Assembly: GCA_900320595.1 (NCBI GenBank)
Contig: ONSW01000005.1
Location: forward strand, 1 to 64,000
Length of the DNA stretch: 64,000 nucleotides
Source of the DNA: an uncultured Eubacteriales bacterium
GTDB lineage: Bacteria; Bacillota; Clostridia; Oscillospirales; Oscillospiraceae
Direction: 5' to 3'
Each line of letters opens with the position of its first letter. Positions within the stretch are counted from its first letter, which is position 1. The notes beneath the pieces were generated by a model. It did not search any database. It saw nothing but the letters and a program-made list of their open reading frames with translations, and was not told the origin of the DNA. Positions 33,161 through 42,142 of this stretch are shown one piece after another. Position numbers and translations under genes: made by a program.

Positions 33161-34123
33161 TTAATTTTTCTCAGATTCCATACTAAACATTATTTGCATA
33201 AAAGCCTTTTTGTGTAAACCTGATATTATATCAATTGGTACCATCGATAATTGCCTAATTAAGCTGTCTGAATTAATTTGGGAAGACTTTATTATTTGCT
33301 CGCATATTGCATTAGGAGCAATAGACAAATCGCTCTCTCCCAAAGTCAAGATAGTTTCAATTAATGCGTATATAAACAAGATCGAATGCTGATCATCGGT
33401 TCCTTCTGATCTGAATGCGGATGGAAGATTATGAAATGTAATTATCTTTACAAGATTGTTCATCTCCTTCAGAATAGTGTCCTTGTCAAGACATTTTATC
33501 ATTGAAATAATAGGAGTAATGTAGTATCTTCCCGCACTTTTATTCATTATAGACGTAGAAACATAATCAGCGATTACATATTTCAATTCATCTACGCCAA
33601 CAGAGTCATATGCTACATCAAAAATGCTAGCATAATGTCTGCTTGAATTCGGCTCCATTTTGTGCTGAAAAACGCTAGAGCAATAGGACTTGCCTAATTC
33701 CTCAGAATCGGACAACAATTTAACAACTTTATTAGACAAAGAGATTCCTATTCCAGAGAATTTGTTTTGTGCAAGGTAGACTTTTATTGTTTCGGGGGAT
33801 GTAAATATCATAGAATAGCCATCTGATGCGCCAAATTGTGAGAGTTTTGCGTTAAGACTTCCTTCCTCGACTGCGGCAGAAAAGTAACGATGTTTAAACA
33901 TTAATAGTTTTCTCAAGCGTCTAAAAAAAGAAATTGTATCTCTAAGGCTTTCTATTTCGACATAAGCATTATCACTATAAACGTATATATGAGATTTTTC
34001 TATACTGTTGTATACTTCTGTGATAGCGTTATGAAAGTCATTAATTGCTTCCTCATATTCTTTTTCAGCTATAGAAGCGGATGAACGCGTACCTACCATA
34101 TCAAAAAAAGCAATATATGCCAT
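33161..34123 (-). CDS. Class III nucleotide-cyclase-like protein (Pycsar PycC-like)
   Basis: A 320-aa protein starting MAYIAFFDMVG after GAGGGGGTGTATT. Asp8 (FFDMVG) and Asp51 (YSDN) are spaced 43 residues apart, like the two metal Asp residues of class III adenylyl/guanylyl cyclases. FSAAVEEGSL corresponds to a central strand, and SNKVVKL to the VNxAARL motif, giving Asn131 and Lys135 at the catalytic Asn/Arg positions (Arg replaced by Lys). Single-domain bacterial cyclases of this kind include the uridylate/cytidylate cyclases of Pycsar anti-phage systems. Base composition is far lower in GC than the surroundings. It follows the 390-aa partner gene by 31 bases. The cyclase fold is reasonably supported; activity and product are inference. 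Confidence 0.65.
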   Translation of the reverse strand: MAYIAFFDMVGTRSSASIAEKEYEEAINDFHNAITEVYNSIEKSHIYVYSDNAYVEIESLRDTISFFRRLRKLLMFKHRYFSAAVEEGSLNAKLSQFGASDGYSMIFTSPETIKVYLAQNKFSGIGISLSNKVVKLLSDSEELGKSYCSSVFQHKMEPNSSRHYASIFDVAYDSVGVDELKYVIADYVSTSIMNKSAGRYYITPIISMIKCLDKDTILKEMNNLVKIITFHNLPSAFRSEGTDDQHSILFIYALIETILTLGESDLSIAPNAICEQIIKSSQINSDSLIRQLSMVPIDIISGLHKKAFMQIMFSMESEKN

Positions 34124-34154
34124 AATACACCCCCTCGACGACATCTCGACCAAT

Positions 34155-35327
34155 CTATTCACATACCATAAAAGGGACTGTTTCAATAAGATAGTAGACG
34201 GGCTCAAATTCATCAAGTCTATTCCATGGTATGATTTGCCATTTTGCTTGATGAAGTTGATTCACAAAAAGACTTTCGAGAATGCGTTTATGACTAAGTG
34301 TTTTCGGCATTTTCCTAAGAATGACAAAGGAATACCCATTCGAATATTCTGAAGTACCATGAATGCTTTTGAAATTATGTTGGCTTAAGATGTTTTCTAT
34401 TCCCGTTTTGGCTTCTTCAAGGCTTATTTGTCCTTGGTACTTATTACGGTCAAATAGTCTTTCAATTGGATTCCCAACACCCTCACTCTTTGAAAACATT
34501 CTTCCATGTTTCTTGAAAAACCATTTTTGAAAGTGACTCCACAACTTGCAATAGTCATTAAAAAAATCTCTAAGACTGTCGGAATCATTTATGGAGACAT
34601 CATCTAAGGCAACAGTAAAAATTGATAAAAATGAAACATAAGGCGTATCTTCACGGATAAGTGCAGATACCTTTTTAATGAGGTTTTTTGCGGGCTCCGA
34701 AAAAAACTCAATGTCATTGTTCGCACAAATTTCTCGAAGGAACAGAACTTTCTCGCTGGAAATCTTTTGTTTGTCGTCATGATGTGGGGCGGCATCACTT
34801 ACCATCATATAATGACACATACATGCATCAATTAATAGTGCCTCGATATACAAAGCCGCAATATCTACAGAATTGCAAACTTGATAAAAGATGGGATAAT
34901 TATTATGTGGCTCAGTCGGAACAAAATTAGGCTTAGATGAATCAAACTGTAGGATCATATTATGCGTTGCTTCGTTAAGTTTAAGTTTTTCAATGCTATC
35001 TCTACTTCCAGGATAAAGCAAAACGCGTAGTCGACATTTTTCAGACATTTCAATGGAATTAAAAATACTGTTAACATTATTGCTCGATATATGATAGACA
35101 GATGATTCTTTCTTTAAAGTAGCAATCTCACGTCGTATTTTTACGCCTAATTCTTTTCGGTTCTCCTCACAATAGTTACAAATTGCTTTTATATTAGGCA
35201 GTTGGTCTGCTCCACATAAAACGTTATTAATTCGATAAAATACCGAGTCAACTTTTTGCTGTTCAGGAGCTTCGCTTTCTGGAAAGGCTGATACCTGCAT
35301 AAGCAGATGCCATTCAGTTGTATTCAT
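34155..35327 (-). CDS. Unknown 390-aa protein co-transcribed with the cyclase-like gene
   Basis: First gene of the low-GC cargo operon; GGAGG lies ahead of the ATG. No signal peptide, membrane span or known motif is recognised. The protein is mostly charged and helical-looking, with a Cys/His-containing stretch (LLIDACMCHYMMVSDAAPHH, residues ~165-185) and a C-terminal SNGYSFVILRKMP. By position it may be the effector or sensor of a cyclase-based defence system, but it is neither a TIR nor an obvious transmembrane PycTM-type effector. Confidence 0.6.
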   Translation of the reverse strand: MNTTEWHLLMQVSAFPESEAPEQQKVDSVFYRINNVLCGADQLPNIKAICNYCEENRKELGVKIRREIATLKKESSVYHISSNNVNSIFNSIEMSEKCRLRVLLYPGSRDSIEKLKLNEATHNMILQFDSSKPNFVPTEPHNNYPIFYQVCNSVDIAALYIEALLIDACMCHYMMVSDAAPHHDDKQKISSEKVLFLREICANNDIEFFSEPAKNLIKKVSALIREDTPYVSFLSIFTVALDDVSINDSDSLRDFFNDYCKLWSHFQKWFFKKHGRMFSKSEGVGNPIERLFDRNKYQGQISLEEAKTGIENILSQHNFKSIHGTSEYSNGYSFVILRKMPKTLSHKRILESLFVNQLHQAKWQIIPWNRLDEFEPVYYLIETVPFMVCE

Positions 35328-35394
35328 TTGTTATCCTCCATTTTATAAAACAAATAGGGCTTAGGCTGATATCGGATGTTATAATCACATTATA

Positions 35395-35435
35395 ATTATA
35401 TATTTTCATATACATATTTTCAACATGAAAATATG
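35395..35435 (-). promoter_or_regulatory. Promoter with overlapping palindrome for the cyclase operon
   Basis: Minus strand TTGAAA (35418-35423), 17 bases, TATAAT (35395-35400). The perfect palindrome CATATTTTCA-ACA-TGAAAATATG (35413-35435) covers the -35 box, suggesting a repressor site. No repressor gene lies in the operon. Confidence 0.65.
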
Positions 35436-35650
35436 TAAAACGAGCGTTTCCAACAGCTTCCGACGGCCATACAACAGGATGACAGGCAGCACAGGTCTGA
35501 TTTGGTACTACAAATATCATTTTACTCCCTGCGTTCGCATATGCCATTCCGTTAAAACCACTCCTAGGCTAATGCTTCCATTAATCCGAAAATGGAAAAG
35601 AGCCACTTCTATTGAGCCTTTACCCTTCAAAAATTACCTAAATAGAAGAG

Positions 35651-35699
35651 AAGCGCCATTCTACGGTTCCGTTTGTCACAGAACTACAGGACGGCGCTT
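35651..35699. repeat. ICE leader repeat, copy 2
   Basis: AAGCGCCATT...ACGGCGCTT with CGGTTCCGTTTGTCACAGAA in the loop. It is diverged from copies 1 and 3 and is followed by a broken copy of the small Cys-rich gene. Confidence 0.8.
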
Positions 35700-35728
35700 T
35701 ATTATTTTCCAAAGAAAAGGAGATGTGC

Positions 35729-35926
35729 ATGGGAAAAGAAGCAAACAGCAGAGATCGCCCTGCGTGAGGGAACTATCGCCAGCTCATGCGCCACGAGGAA
35801 GCGGGCAGCGCACAGGAGCCTCCGGAGAAACCGTTGTGTACCGAGAAGCCGGAGTGCGTTGGCTGCCCCCTAAAGCAGAAAAAAAGAGTTGATTATTGTG
35901 AAAACAATATGTATGGTAAGAGGTAA
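35729..35926 (+). pseudogene. Broken copy of the small Cys-rich ICE gene
   Basis: Starts MGKEANSRDRPA, then an in-frame TGA, then continues NYRQLMRHEEAGSAQEPPEK and CTEKPECVGCPL, matching the intact gene at 36607-36837 (NSRDRPARENYRQLMRHE). AAAGGAG precedes the ATG. The last ~20 codons diverge. Confidence 0.75.
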
Positions 35927-36380
35927 TACATGATTAGGAAAAGTGCGGAAAAAGCAGTCGTTCCATTGGACGCAAATGAGGATGTGGAAACAGATGTACT
36001 AACAGGAAATTACTTCTCCGTATGATAATGCGTCGAACACAAGGGCTTGCTGATGGAAGAGCATATGAATTATACACAGGAGGAAGGAAGACCAAAATGA
36101 AAAAAGCCGACATACTTCCCGCTTAAAAAGTGGGAAGTATCTGTTGGATAGTTGAGCTTATCACAGCAGCTGATTCAAAGATAGAGAATTACATATCTTT
36201 TGACCAGCTGCCAAGTATTTTGCCCGTGCCGCAAATTGCTTCTCCGCAGATTTGCCAACTCATTAATCCCATTGAAGCACGACAGCACATTGATGTTGTG
36301 TTGTATTTTTCCTGGTTAAAGCGCTCTTGGAACAAGTGTAGCGCTTTTCTTATGATGTTGGTGTGAAGAATTCATTACTG
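35927..36380. other. Stretch without a recognisable gene
   Basis: Only short ORFs occur: 31 codons at 35931 (MIRKSAEKAVVPLDANEDVE) and 32 codons at 36024 (MRRTQGLADGRAYELYTGGR), plus a 78-codon frame at 36130 without a ribosome site. A hairpin CTTCCC...GGGAAG lies at 36114-36138. The stretch looks like decayed sequence between two copies of the leader repeat. Confidence 0.5.
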
Positions 36381-36528
36381 CGGTAATTCGGAAAGTAGTG
36401 GTATCGCCCTCCGGACTTTTTGAGGCCCAAAAAACTTAGGTTTTTCTAAAGATACCAAAGCCCTTTTCCGAGGGAGTAATGGGATTCGAACTGTTTCCAG
36501 CCCCTCAAACAATCCAATATTGAAAAGA

Positions 36529-36577
36529 AAGCACCGTTCTTCGGTTCCGTTACTCACGGGACTACAGGACGGCGCTT
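36529..36577. repeat. ICE leader repeat, copy 3
   Basis: AAGCACCGT...ACGGCGCTT hairpin, preceded from 36385 by sequence matching that before copy 1 (TTTTTGAGGCCC, AAAGCCC, GGGATTCGAACTG). It is followed by the intact small Cys-rich gene. Confidence 0.8.
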
Positions 36578-36606
36578 TTTTGTTTTCAGCAGAAAAGGAG
36601 ATGTAT

Positions 36607-36837
36607 ATGAAAAAAGAAACAAACAGCAGAGATCGCCCTGCAAGAGAAAACTATCGCCAGCTTATGCGCCACGAGGATTCGGGAAGTTCACGAGAACCTC
36701 CGGAGAAACCGGCCTGCACCGAGTACCCGGAATGCGAAGGTTGCCCCTATCCCGGCCACGGCTTTGTCTGCTGGCGGGAGCGGTGTATGAGAAAAGAAAC
36801 GGAGAGAATCCAGAGGAGGAATGCAAAACGCGCGTAA
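36607..36837 (+). CDS. Small Cys-rich ICE protein (76 aa)
   Basis: Begins MKKETNSRDRPARENYRQLM after AAAAGGAGATGTAT, with a CTEYPECEGCPYPGHGFVCW cluster of four Cys and one His that could bind a metal, and a basic tail. It overlaps the following gene. A disrupted copy lies at 35729-35926. Function unknown; it opens the ICE accessory operon. Confidence 0.65.
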   Translation: MKKETNSRDRPARENYRQLMRHEDSGSSREPPEKPACTEYPECEGCPYPGHGFVCWRERCMRKETERIQRRNAKRA

Positions 36838-37700
36838 AGATTTATCAGATCGATCTGGACAGAGATCAGGGCCACGCTGCCTTTCGGTCTCTGGAGGATC
36901 TGAAAAAGCTCACCGGCAAGAGCGTCGTCGATCCCTCGCTGTACGAGGAGGTGTTCAACGCAGAGCTTGATCCCAAGAGCCTGGAGGAGCTGTTCGTCCA
37001 GTTTAATTCCGAGTGGCATCCCCTGCACCGCGGGCGATCCATGTCCGTTTCCGATGTGGTGGTGATCGAGTCGGAGGGCATCTCATATCTCGTCGGAGAA
37101 ATCAAGGGCAGCTCACCGCAGGGCGGCAGCTTTATCCATCGGTTTACCGATCTTGTGGAATACAATCTCGAGATTGAAAGCCTGCGGGAACAGAATATTA
37201 ACTTTGAGGCGCACGACATGGTGGGGCTGAGGATCCCTGCTGTGGAATCGGGCGCCTTTTTCTGTGACAGTGTAGGCTTCGAGAAGATTGCATTCGACGA
37301 GAGTCAGACCCACAAGCCGGACAACCTGATGCGTGTGGTCTATGTGGAGCCGAACCGCCCGGCTTACGAGGCGGCGATCCTGCACGACCTGGAGCACATG
37401 CAAAAGGCGGTGGACGGGTATATTGAACCCGTTTATCTTGAGGACGGGCTGGTGGTCGTCGGTAACGAGGAAGCAAAGCTCCGCGGCATGGCCGGCAACC
37501 GACACATCGGGAACATTATCATGGCCGGTCCCTTTTTCGTCTGCGGAGAGTCATATGAGGACTTTTGCTCCCTGACAGATGAGGAGGCAGCAAGCGCGAT
37601 GAATCGCTTCGCCGGGCCGGAGGAAATCAGTCAGGCGGAGGTTGAGGAGGATATGGGCTTCACTATCTATTATGCGGAGCCTATGGGAGGACTGTCATGA
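36783..37700 (+). CDS. YodL-domain and DUF3846 protein
   Basis: About 305 aa. The N-terminal YodL-like domain (KIYQIDLDRDQGHAAFRSLE to LHRGRSMSVSDVVVIE) is followed by a linker and a DUF3846 domain (VVYVEPNRPAYEAAILHD, VYLEDGLVVVGNEEAKLRGM, AGPFFVCG). Both domains are common in clostridial conjugative elements. The start is unclear: GTG at 36783 after GGCGGGAG is preferred, ATG at 36732 is possible. It ends MGGLS, encoded by the ribosome site of the next gene, which it overlaps by ATGA. Confidence 0.75.
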   Translation: MYEKRNGENPEEECKTRVKIYQIDLDRDQGHAAFRSLEDLKKLTGKSVVDPSLYEEVFNAELDPKSLEELFVQFNSEWHPLHRGRSMSVSDVVVIESEGISYLVGEIKGSSPQGGSFIHRFTDLVEYNLEIESLREQNINFEAHDMVGLRIPAVESGAFFCDSVGFEKIAFDESQTHKPDNLMRVVYVEPNRPAYEAAILHDLEHMQKAVDGYIEPVYLEDGLVVVGNEEAKLRGMAGNRHIGNIIMAGPFFVCGESYEDFCSLTDEEAASAMNRFAGPEEISQAEVEEDMGFTIYYAEPMGGLS

Positions 37701-38866
37701 AGGTAATCGTGAGCAATCACAGCCAACCGATCTACGGGCAGGTCACCGTGCCGCTTCCGATTCCCGATGAAGAGTACGATCATGTTATCGAACTGCTGGA
37801 AGCCCTTGAGATCGGAGACTTTCGAGCCTGGGACTGCCATGTGGACGAGATCAGCGACTGCCCGCCTGTGCTCAAGAGGCTGGAGGGCACGCAGATCAAC
37901 ATTGATGAGTTGGACTATCTGGCAAAGCGCCTGGACAGTTTCACCCCTAAAGAGCTGGCCGCTTTTCAGGGCATGGTGGAAAAGATGGACTATACCGAGG
38001 TCTTTGACATGATTAACCTGAGCTTCTACTGCGGCGAGATCACGGTCATCACAGATTTCTCGGATCTGACCGCCATCGGCAGAAACCATGTGCTGGCGCA
38101 GCAGGGCGCGGTTTCCGTTGAGGAGCTTGAGAAGATGGACCTCGCCGGGATCGGCAAAGACCTGATCGCCAGCGGCAAGGGAACCGTTACGCCTTACGGG
38201 ATTGTCTTTGACAACGATGTGGATATCCTCACGCTGTACAACTGCGAGGCGTTCCCAGATTACCATTACAAGGCGTCCATAATCGACGTAGCCGTGGTTT
38301 CGCCCTATACCTATACGGCAACTACAGCGCTGTATCTGCCCGCGTCTCAAAAGCAGATTGAGCGCACCTTCCAGCGCTTCCTTCAGTTTGAACGAGACGA
38401 TTTTCAACTGTGCATTGAAAACGTGGAGCCTCCCGTCCCTGAAGCATGGCGGGAAAAGCTGTTCGAGCAGAGTGAAATCTACAACTACAACGACGCGGCA
38501 GCGGCGATGGCGCGGCTGGAGGAATCTCAGTACGGAAAATTTACCGCCGCTGTCCGTTATACCGGTGCGGAGTCCCCTGCGCAGATTCAGAAGGTCGCAG
38601 AGAATCTGGACATGTTTGAATTTATCCCCGGTGCGCAGGACGCAGAGGATGTCGGCCGCCACCTGATTCTGGAGTCAGGCCATTTCGAGGTGGATCCGAA
38701 TCTGGAGGATTACATTGACTTCGAGGCATACGGTCGTGACCATTTGCGCTATGGCGAGGGAGAATTCGGTCCATACGGCTATGTTGGCTATACCGGTGAT
38801 GAACGCCTGTTCTTCTCTGCAGAGGAGCAACAGGCTGTGGGGCCGCAGATGGGAGGCATGACATGA
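37697..38866 (+). CDS. ArdA-like antirestriction protein 1
   Basis: A 389-aa acidic protein of the ArdA/antirestriction family found in clostridial ICEs. It contains LEALEIGDFRAWDCHVDEIS, repeated ELDYLAKRLDSFTPKELAAF-type units, and a C-terminal DYIDFEAYGRDHLRYGEGEF, the typical LDPxAxGR-like end. Such DNA-mimic proteins protect incoming DNA from type I restriction enzymes. It overlaps its neighbours by ATGA at both ends. Confidence 0.8.
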   Translation: MKVIVSNHSQPIYGQVTVPLPIPDEEYDHVIELLEALEIGDFRAWDCHVDEISDCPPVLKRLEGTQINIDELDYLAKRLDSFTPKELAAFQGMVEKMDYTEVFDMINLSFYCGEITVITDFSDLTAIGRNHVLAQQGAVSVEELEKMDLAGIGKDLIASGKGTVTPYGIVFDNDVDILTLYNCEAFPDYHYKASIIDVAVVSPYTYTATTALYLPASQKQIERTFQRFLQFERDDFQLCIENVEPPVPEAWREKLFEQSEIYNYNDAAAAMARLEESQYGKFTAAVRYTGAESPAQIQKVAENLDMFEFIPGAQDAEDVGRHLILESGHFEVDPNLEDYIDFEAYGRDHLRYGEGEFGPYGYVGYTGDERLFFSAEEQQAVGPQMGGMT

Positions 38867-39897
38867 GATACGCAGTCGACGCGCCGGAGGTCAATGAAAC
38901 CCTGACGATGATTCAGCGCCTGTGCGCCAATCTGTCTCTGCCGAACATGAAGAATTACCTCGGGCGCGTGGATGTGCTGGAGGAGGCCTCGCACGAAACC
39001 CTGCGTCAGATCTTCGAGGACGTCTCCACCATGACGGAGCGTGAGATGGACACCCTCGCCGCCGCGCTGGACGCGGAATCCATCAACGGGCTGGACGACA
39101 TTCTCCTGTTTGAGCAACATATCGACGCATATTCTTTCGTGCCCGACGTCGTTTCCGACGTGGAACTGGGCAGGTATGCCGCTGACGCGGGTTATCTGTC
39201 GATCTCGGCAGACGCCGCGCCCTACGTAGACTATGCCAGACTTGGGGCGAGCTTTTACGATGCACACGGCGGTGCCTACGGGCCAAAGGGATATGTGATG
39301 AGAACTGAAAGTCTCTATCCCGTATTCAAAGCGGCAGTATACAGCAGAGAGTGCGACAGCTCTGCCTATGTGATCCTGCCCATGTCCGACGCCTTCGCGG
39401 AAAAGCTCCGGGGGCAGCTTCGCGTATCCCGCACCTGCGACATCGGCCTGATCGCGGTCGGAATCCTAAATGGCCGCTTCAGCGAGCTTCTCGGAATGCT
39501 GGACGAAGACTGCACCAATCTCCGCGACATGAACGAGCTGACGAACCGCCTTTTGGATATGCAGAAGACAGACGGAGAATACCTCAAGTTTCTCTCCGCG
39601 CTGGAAGCCGAGCAGGTTCACACCTTCTCCGGCGCGCTGGACATTGCCAAAGAGCTTGACAGCTATACCCGCTTCACAGGTGATTTGGAGGAATACGGGC
39701 GTGATGCGCTGCGCCGCATGGGTACGCCGCAGTGCGCCATTGACAGCATCGAGGGCTACATGGATCTGGAGGACTTCGGTCGCGTGATGATGGTCGAGGA
39801 TGACGTCCGCCAGACACAGTATGGCCTGATCCGCAAGGATTGGGGCGACAGCTTCCCCAGACCGAAACAAATCATGGAAATGGGAGGAATGACATGA
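38863..39897 (+). CDS. ArdA-like antirestriction protein 2
   Basis: A 344-aa acidic protein with the same repeating architecture: ELGRYAADAGYLSI, two LDMQKTDGEYLKFLSALEAE-type segments, and the terminal YMDLEDFGRVMMVEDDVRQT. It overlaps the preceding and following genes by ATGA and ends MGGMT, which also spells the next ribosome site. Confidence 0.78.
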   Translation: MRYAVDAPEVNETLTMIQRLCANLSLPNMKNYLGRVDVLEEASHETLRQIFEDVSTMTEREMDTLAAALDAESINGLDDILLFEQHIDAYSFVPDVVSDVELGRYAADAGYLSISADAAPYVDYARLGASFYDAHGGAYGPKGYVMRTESLYPVFKAAVYSRECDSSAYVILPMSDAFAEKLRGQLRVSRTCDIGLIAVGILNGRFSELLGMLDEDCTNLRDMNELTNRLLDMQKTDGEYLKFLSALEAEQVHTFSGALDIAKELDSYTRFTGDLEEYGRDALRRMGTPQCAIDSIEGYMDLEDFGRVMMVEDDVRQTQYGLIRKDWGDSFPRPKQIMEMGGMT

Positions 39898-40880
39898 ATA
39901 CCCCTAACAGAGAATGGGTTAAATTCATGCGGGATCAGTACCCGGTGGGCTCCCGCATCCGGCTGACCGAGATGAACGATCCCTACAGCAAGCTCAAACC
40001 GGGGACGGAGGGTACCCTGATGCACATTGATGACATCGGCACCTTCCATGTGAAATGGGACAACGGCAGTACGCTCGGTCTGGTGATCGGAGAGGATCGT
40101 TTTACAGTCCTCCCGCCGCAGACCCATGAGCTGAAACTGTACATGCCCCTGACCGCCGACCTCTATGAGCGCGACGAGTGGGGAGATCTGGAGAACGAGG
40201 CAACCGAGATGGAGGGGCGCGGACTCCTGCGTTATGAAGCTCAGATTACGTCGGCGCTGCTCAAAAACCAGATGCCGGAGGAAAAGGAGCGCGGGATCAT
40301 GCACTGGTACCACGACAAGGACAGCGTGGAGCGAAAGGTGCGCTCTGTGGTGTTCGCCGTGGAAGAGCGCGACCGGCAGCTCTGGGGTGTGGCCGAGTGC
40401 CAGATCACGCAGGATCTGACGCCGGAGGAGATGGGCAAACTGAAGGAGTATATCTCCGGTCAGGCCTCAGATGGTTGGGGCGAGGGCTTTGAGCAGCGGG
40501 AAATCCAACTGGATCGCGGCGCGGAGCTGTACGTCCACCTCTGGAGCTTTGATCCGGGCTGGAGCATCCAGACGGAGCAGGAGCGCTTCGGTCCGAAACT
40601 CGCGGCCGGCCTGCCGGAGCTGTGCTTCTCCGTTCTGCCGGACACCGGCGATCTCATCTGCATCAAGCGCGGTGAGAGCGGCTACTACCCCTCGGACTGG
40701 AACACGAAAAGCAGAGAGCAGAACGAGGAGCTGGCCAACTACAACAACGAACGTCTCGGCGTTTCCGCAGCTCAGCGGCGAGCCATGGAGGTCGGTAGCA
40801 TGTACGGCTGGGACGCTCCAGGCGCGGACCCCGCGAGCTATGAGCAGAAGCAGCAGATGGGAGGGATGAGTTTTGGGTAA
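39894..40880 (+). CDS. DUF4314-domain protein
   Basis: A 328-aa protein with an N-terminal DUF4314 module (VGSRIRLTEMNDPYSKLKPG, GTFHVKWDNGSTLGLVIGED), an SH3-like fold common in ICE and phage genes. A second region (residues ~85-300) resembles DUF6329-type ICE proteins (SWDPGWSIQTEQE-like). Function unknown; likely accessory to DNA protection or replication given its place among ardA genes. Confidence 0.7.
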   Translation: MNTPNREWVKFMRDQYPVGSRIRLTEMNDPYSKLKPGTEGTLMHIDDIGTFHVKWDNGSTLGLVIGEDRFTVLPPQTHELKLYMPLTADLYERDEWGDLENEATEMEGRGLLRYEAQITSALLKNQMPEEKERGIMHWYHDKDSVERKVRSVVFAVEERDRQLWGVAECQITQDLTPEEMGKLKEYISGQASDGWGEGFEQREIQLDRGAELYVHLWSFDPGWSIQTEQERFGPKLAAGLPELCFSVLPDTGDLICIKRGESGYYPSDWNTKSREQNEELANYNNERLGVSAAQRRAMEVGSMYGWDAPGADPASYEQKQQMGGMSFG

Positions 40881-42045
40881 GATCATGAGAGTCTATCTCT
40901 GCGGGCAGGACTGGACGGAGAGCCATGAGGAAATGTACATGGATCTGCCAGCCACGCCCTGGGAGCTGGTGGATGCTCTGGAAAAGCTGAATCTTGTCTC
41001 GGAGGGCGATCTGTATCTGCAGGCGGAGGAATACTACGACTTCGACTACATACAGGGCTTCATCCCCGAAAGCACCTCCCTCTCCCGCCTCAATGAGCTC
41101 TGCGCCGTGCTGGACGGCATGGACGAGCAGGATCGCATCGGCTTCCGCGGCCTGCTGCAGAGCAGCGCTTTCTTTGACCGCTTCAACCTGGGCTTTGACC
41201 GGCTCATGGATCTGGCGACGGCGAAGGACTGCTATCATATCGCGGCAGACGTCGGCAGCGACGAACAGCTCGGGCACTTCCTCTGTCAGAACGGGTTCGT
41301 AGAGGGAGCCGATGAACTGCCGGAGAAAGTGTACGAGCTGCTGAATTTTCAGAAGATCGGGAAGGACTTCCGGATGGCCGAGCACGGATCCTATGCGGAC
41401 GGCTGCTACGTCGCGCCGGACGGAGACATTCCTCACCGAGAAATTCCTTATGGCATTTCGCCACCCGAGTACCTCGTCATGCTGGACGTCGTGAACAAAG
41501 GGGACGCGAGCAAGCGTTGGCCTCTCGGCCTGCCCTCCGTTCCTGCGGAAATGGACAGTGTTCTGAAACGGGCCAGCGCGGAGAACTGGAGCGAGGTCGA
41601 TTGCCTCTGCGTGGATTGTCAGGTACCGCAGCTCACGGAGGCAATCACGAAGATCAACAACGTCGCCATTGCCAACCGCTTCGCGGAAATGCTCGACCGT
41701 CTGCCTGTCAAGGAAGTGTCCAAGCTCAAGGCCGTCCTCAAGGTCACAAGCTGTGAGGATTTGACCACCGCCTCCCTGATCGCCCAGGATCTGGACAGCT
41801 ACAGGCTGACAGAGAATATTCGGAACCCGGAGGACATGGGACGCTATCGGCTGACCTATCTGCTTCCCGACGAGGATCGTGATTCGATCCTCAAGCACAT
41901 CAATCTCTATGCCTACGGGAAAGAGATCATGGAACAAACGCCGGAGGCTGCTATGAGTCCCTACGGGCTCGTTGAGAGAACGGACGGACAGCCGATCCTT
42001 TCCCAAACCCAACAGCAAGCCTGCCCCCAAATGACCATGCAGTAA
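40873..42045 (+). CDS. ArdA-like antirestriction protein 3
   Basis: A 390-aa member with N-terminal VYLCGQDWTESHEEMYMDLP and ArdA-type repeats, ending with a HINLYAYGKEIMEQTPEAAM segment equivalent to the family terminus. The likely start is TTG at 40873, seven bases after GGGAGGG; ATG at 40885 is the alternative. Last gene of the anti-restriction set, followed by a terminator. Confidence 0.75.
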   Translation: MGKIMRVYLCGQDWTESHEEMYMDLPATPWELVDALEKLNLVSEGDLYLQAEEYYDFDYIQGFIPESTSLSRLNELCAVLDGMDEQDRIGFRGLLQSSAFFDRFNLGFDRLMDLATAKDCYHIAADVGSDEQLGHFLCQNGFVEGADELPEKVYELLNFQKIGKDFRMAEHGSYADGCYVAPDGDIPHREIPYGISPPEYLVMLDVVNKGDASKRWPLGLPSVPAEMDSVLKRASAENWSEVDCLCVDCQVPQLTEAITKINNVAIANRFAEMLDRLPVKEVSKLKAVLKVTSCEDLTTASLIAQDLDSYRLTENIRNPEDMGRYRLTYLLPDEDRDSILKHINLYAYGKEIMEQTPEAAMSPYGLVERTDGQPILSQTQQQACPQMTMQ

Positions 42046-42063
42046 ACTGAATATGAAAATGAC

Positions 42064-42102
42064 AAGAGCCGTTTTCCCGTAACAAGGAACACGGCTCTTT
42101 TT
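42064..42102 (+). terminator. Terminator after the ardA set
   Basis: AAGAGCCGT / ACGGCTCTT with an 18-base loop, then TTTTT. Confidence 0.75.
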
Positions 42103-42142
42103 TCGTGCCCTTTTTCGGGAACACGGTTCGGAAAGGAACGCT

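Noticed and set aside
36130..36366. 78-codon frame between ICE leader repeats
   Set aside because: No ribosome site, no recognisable similarity, and it lies in apparently decayed sequence.
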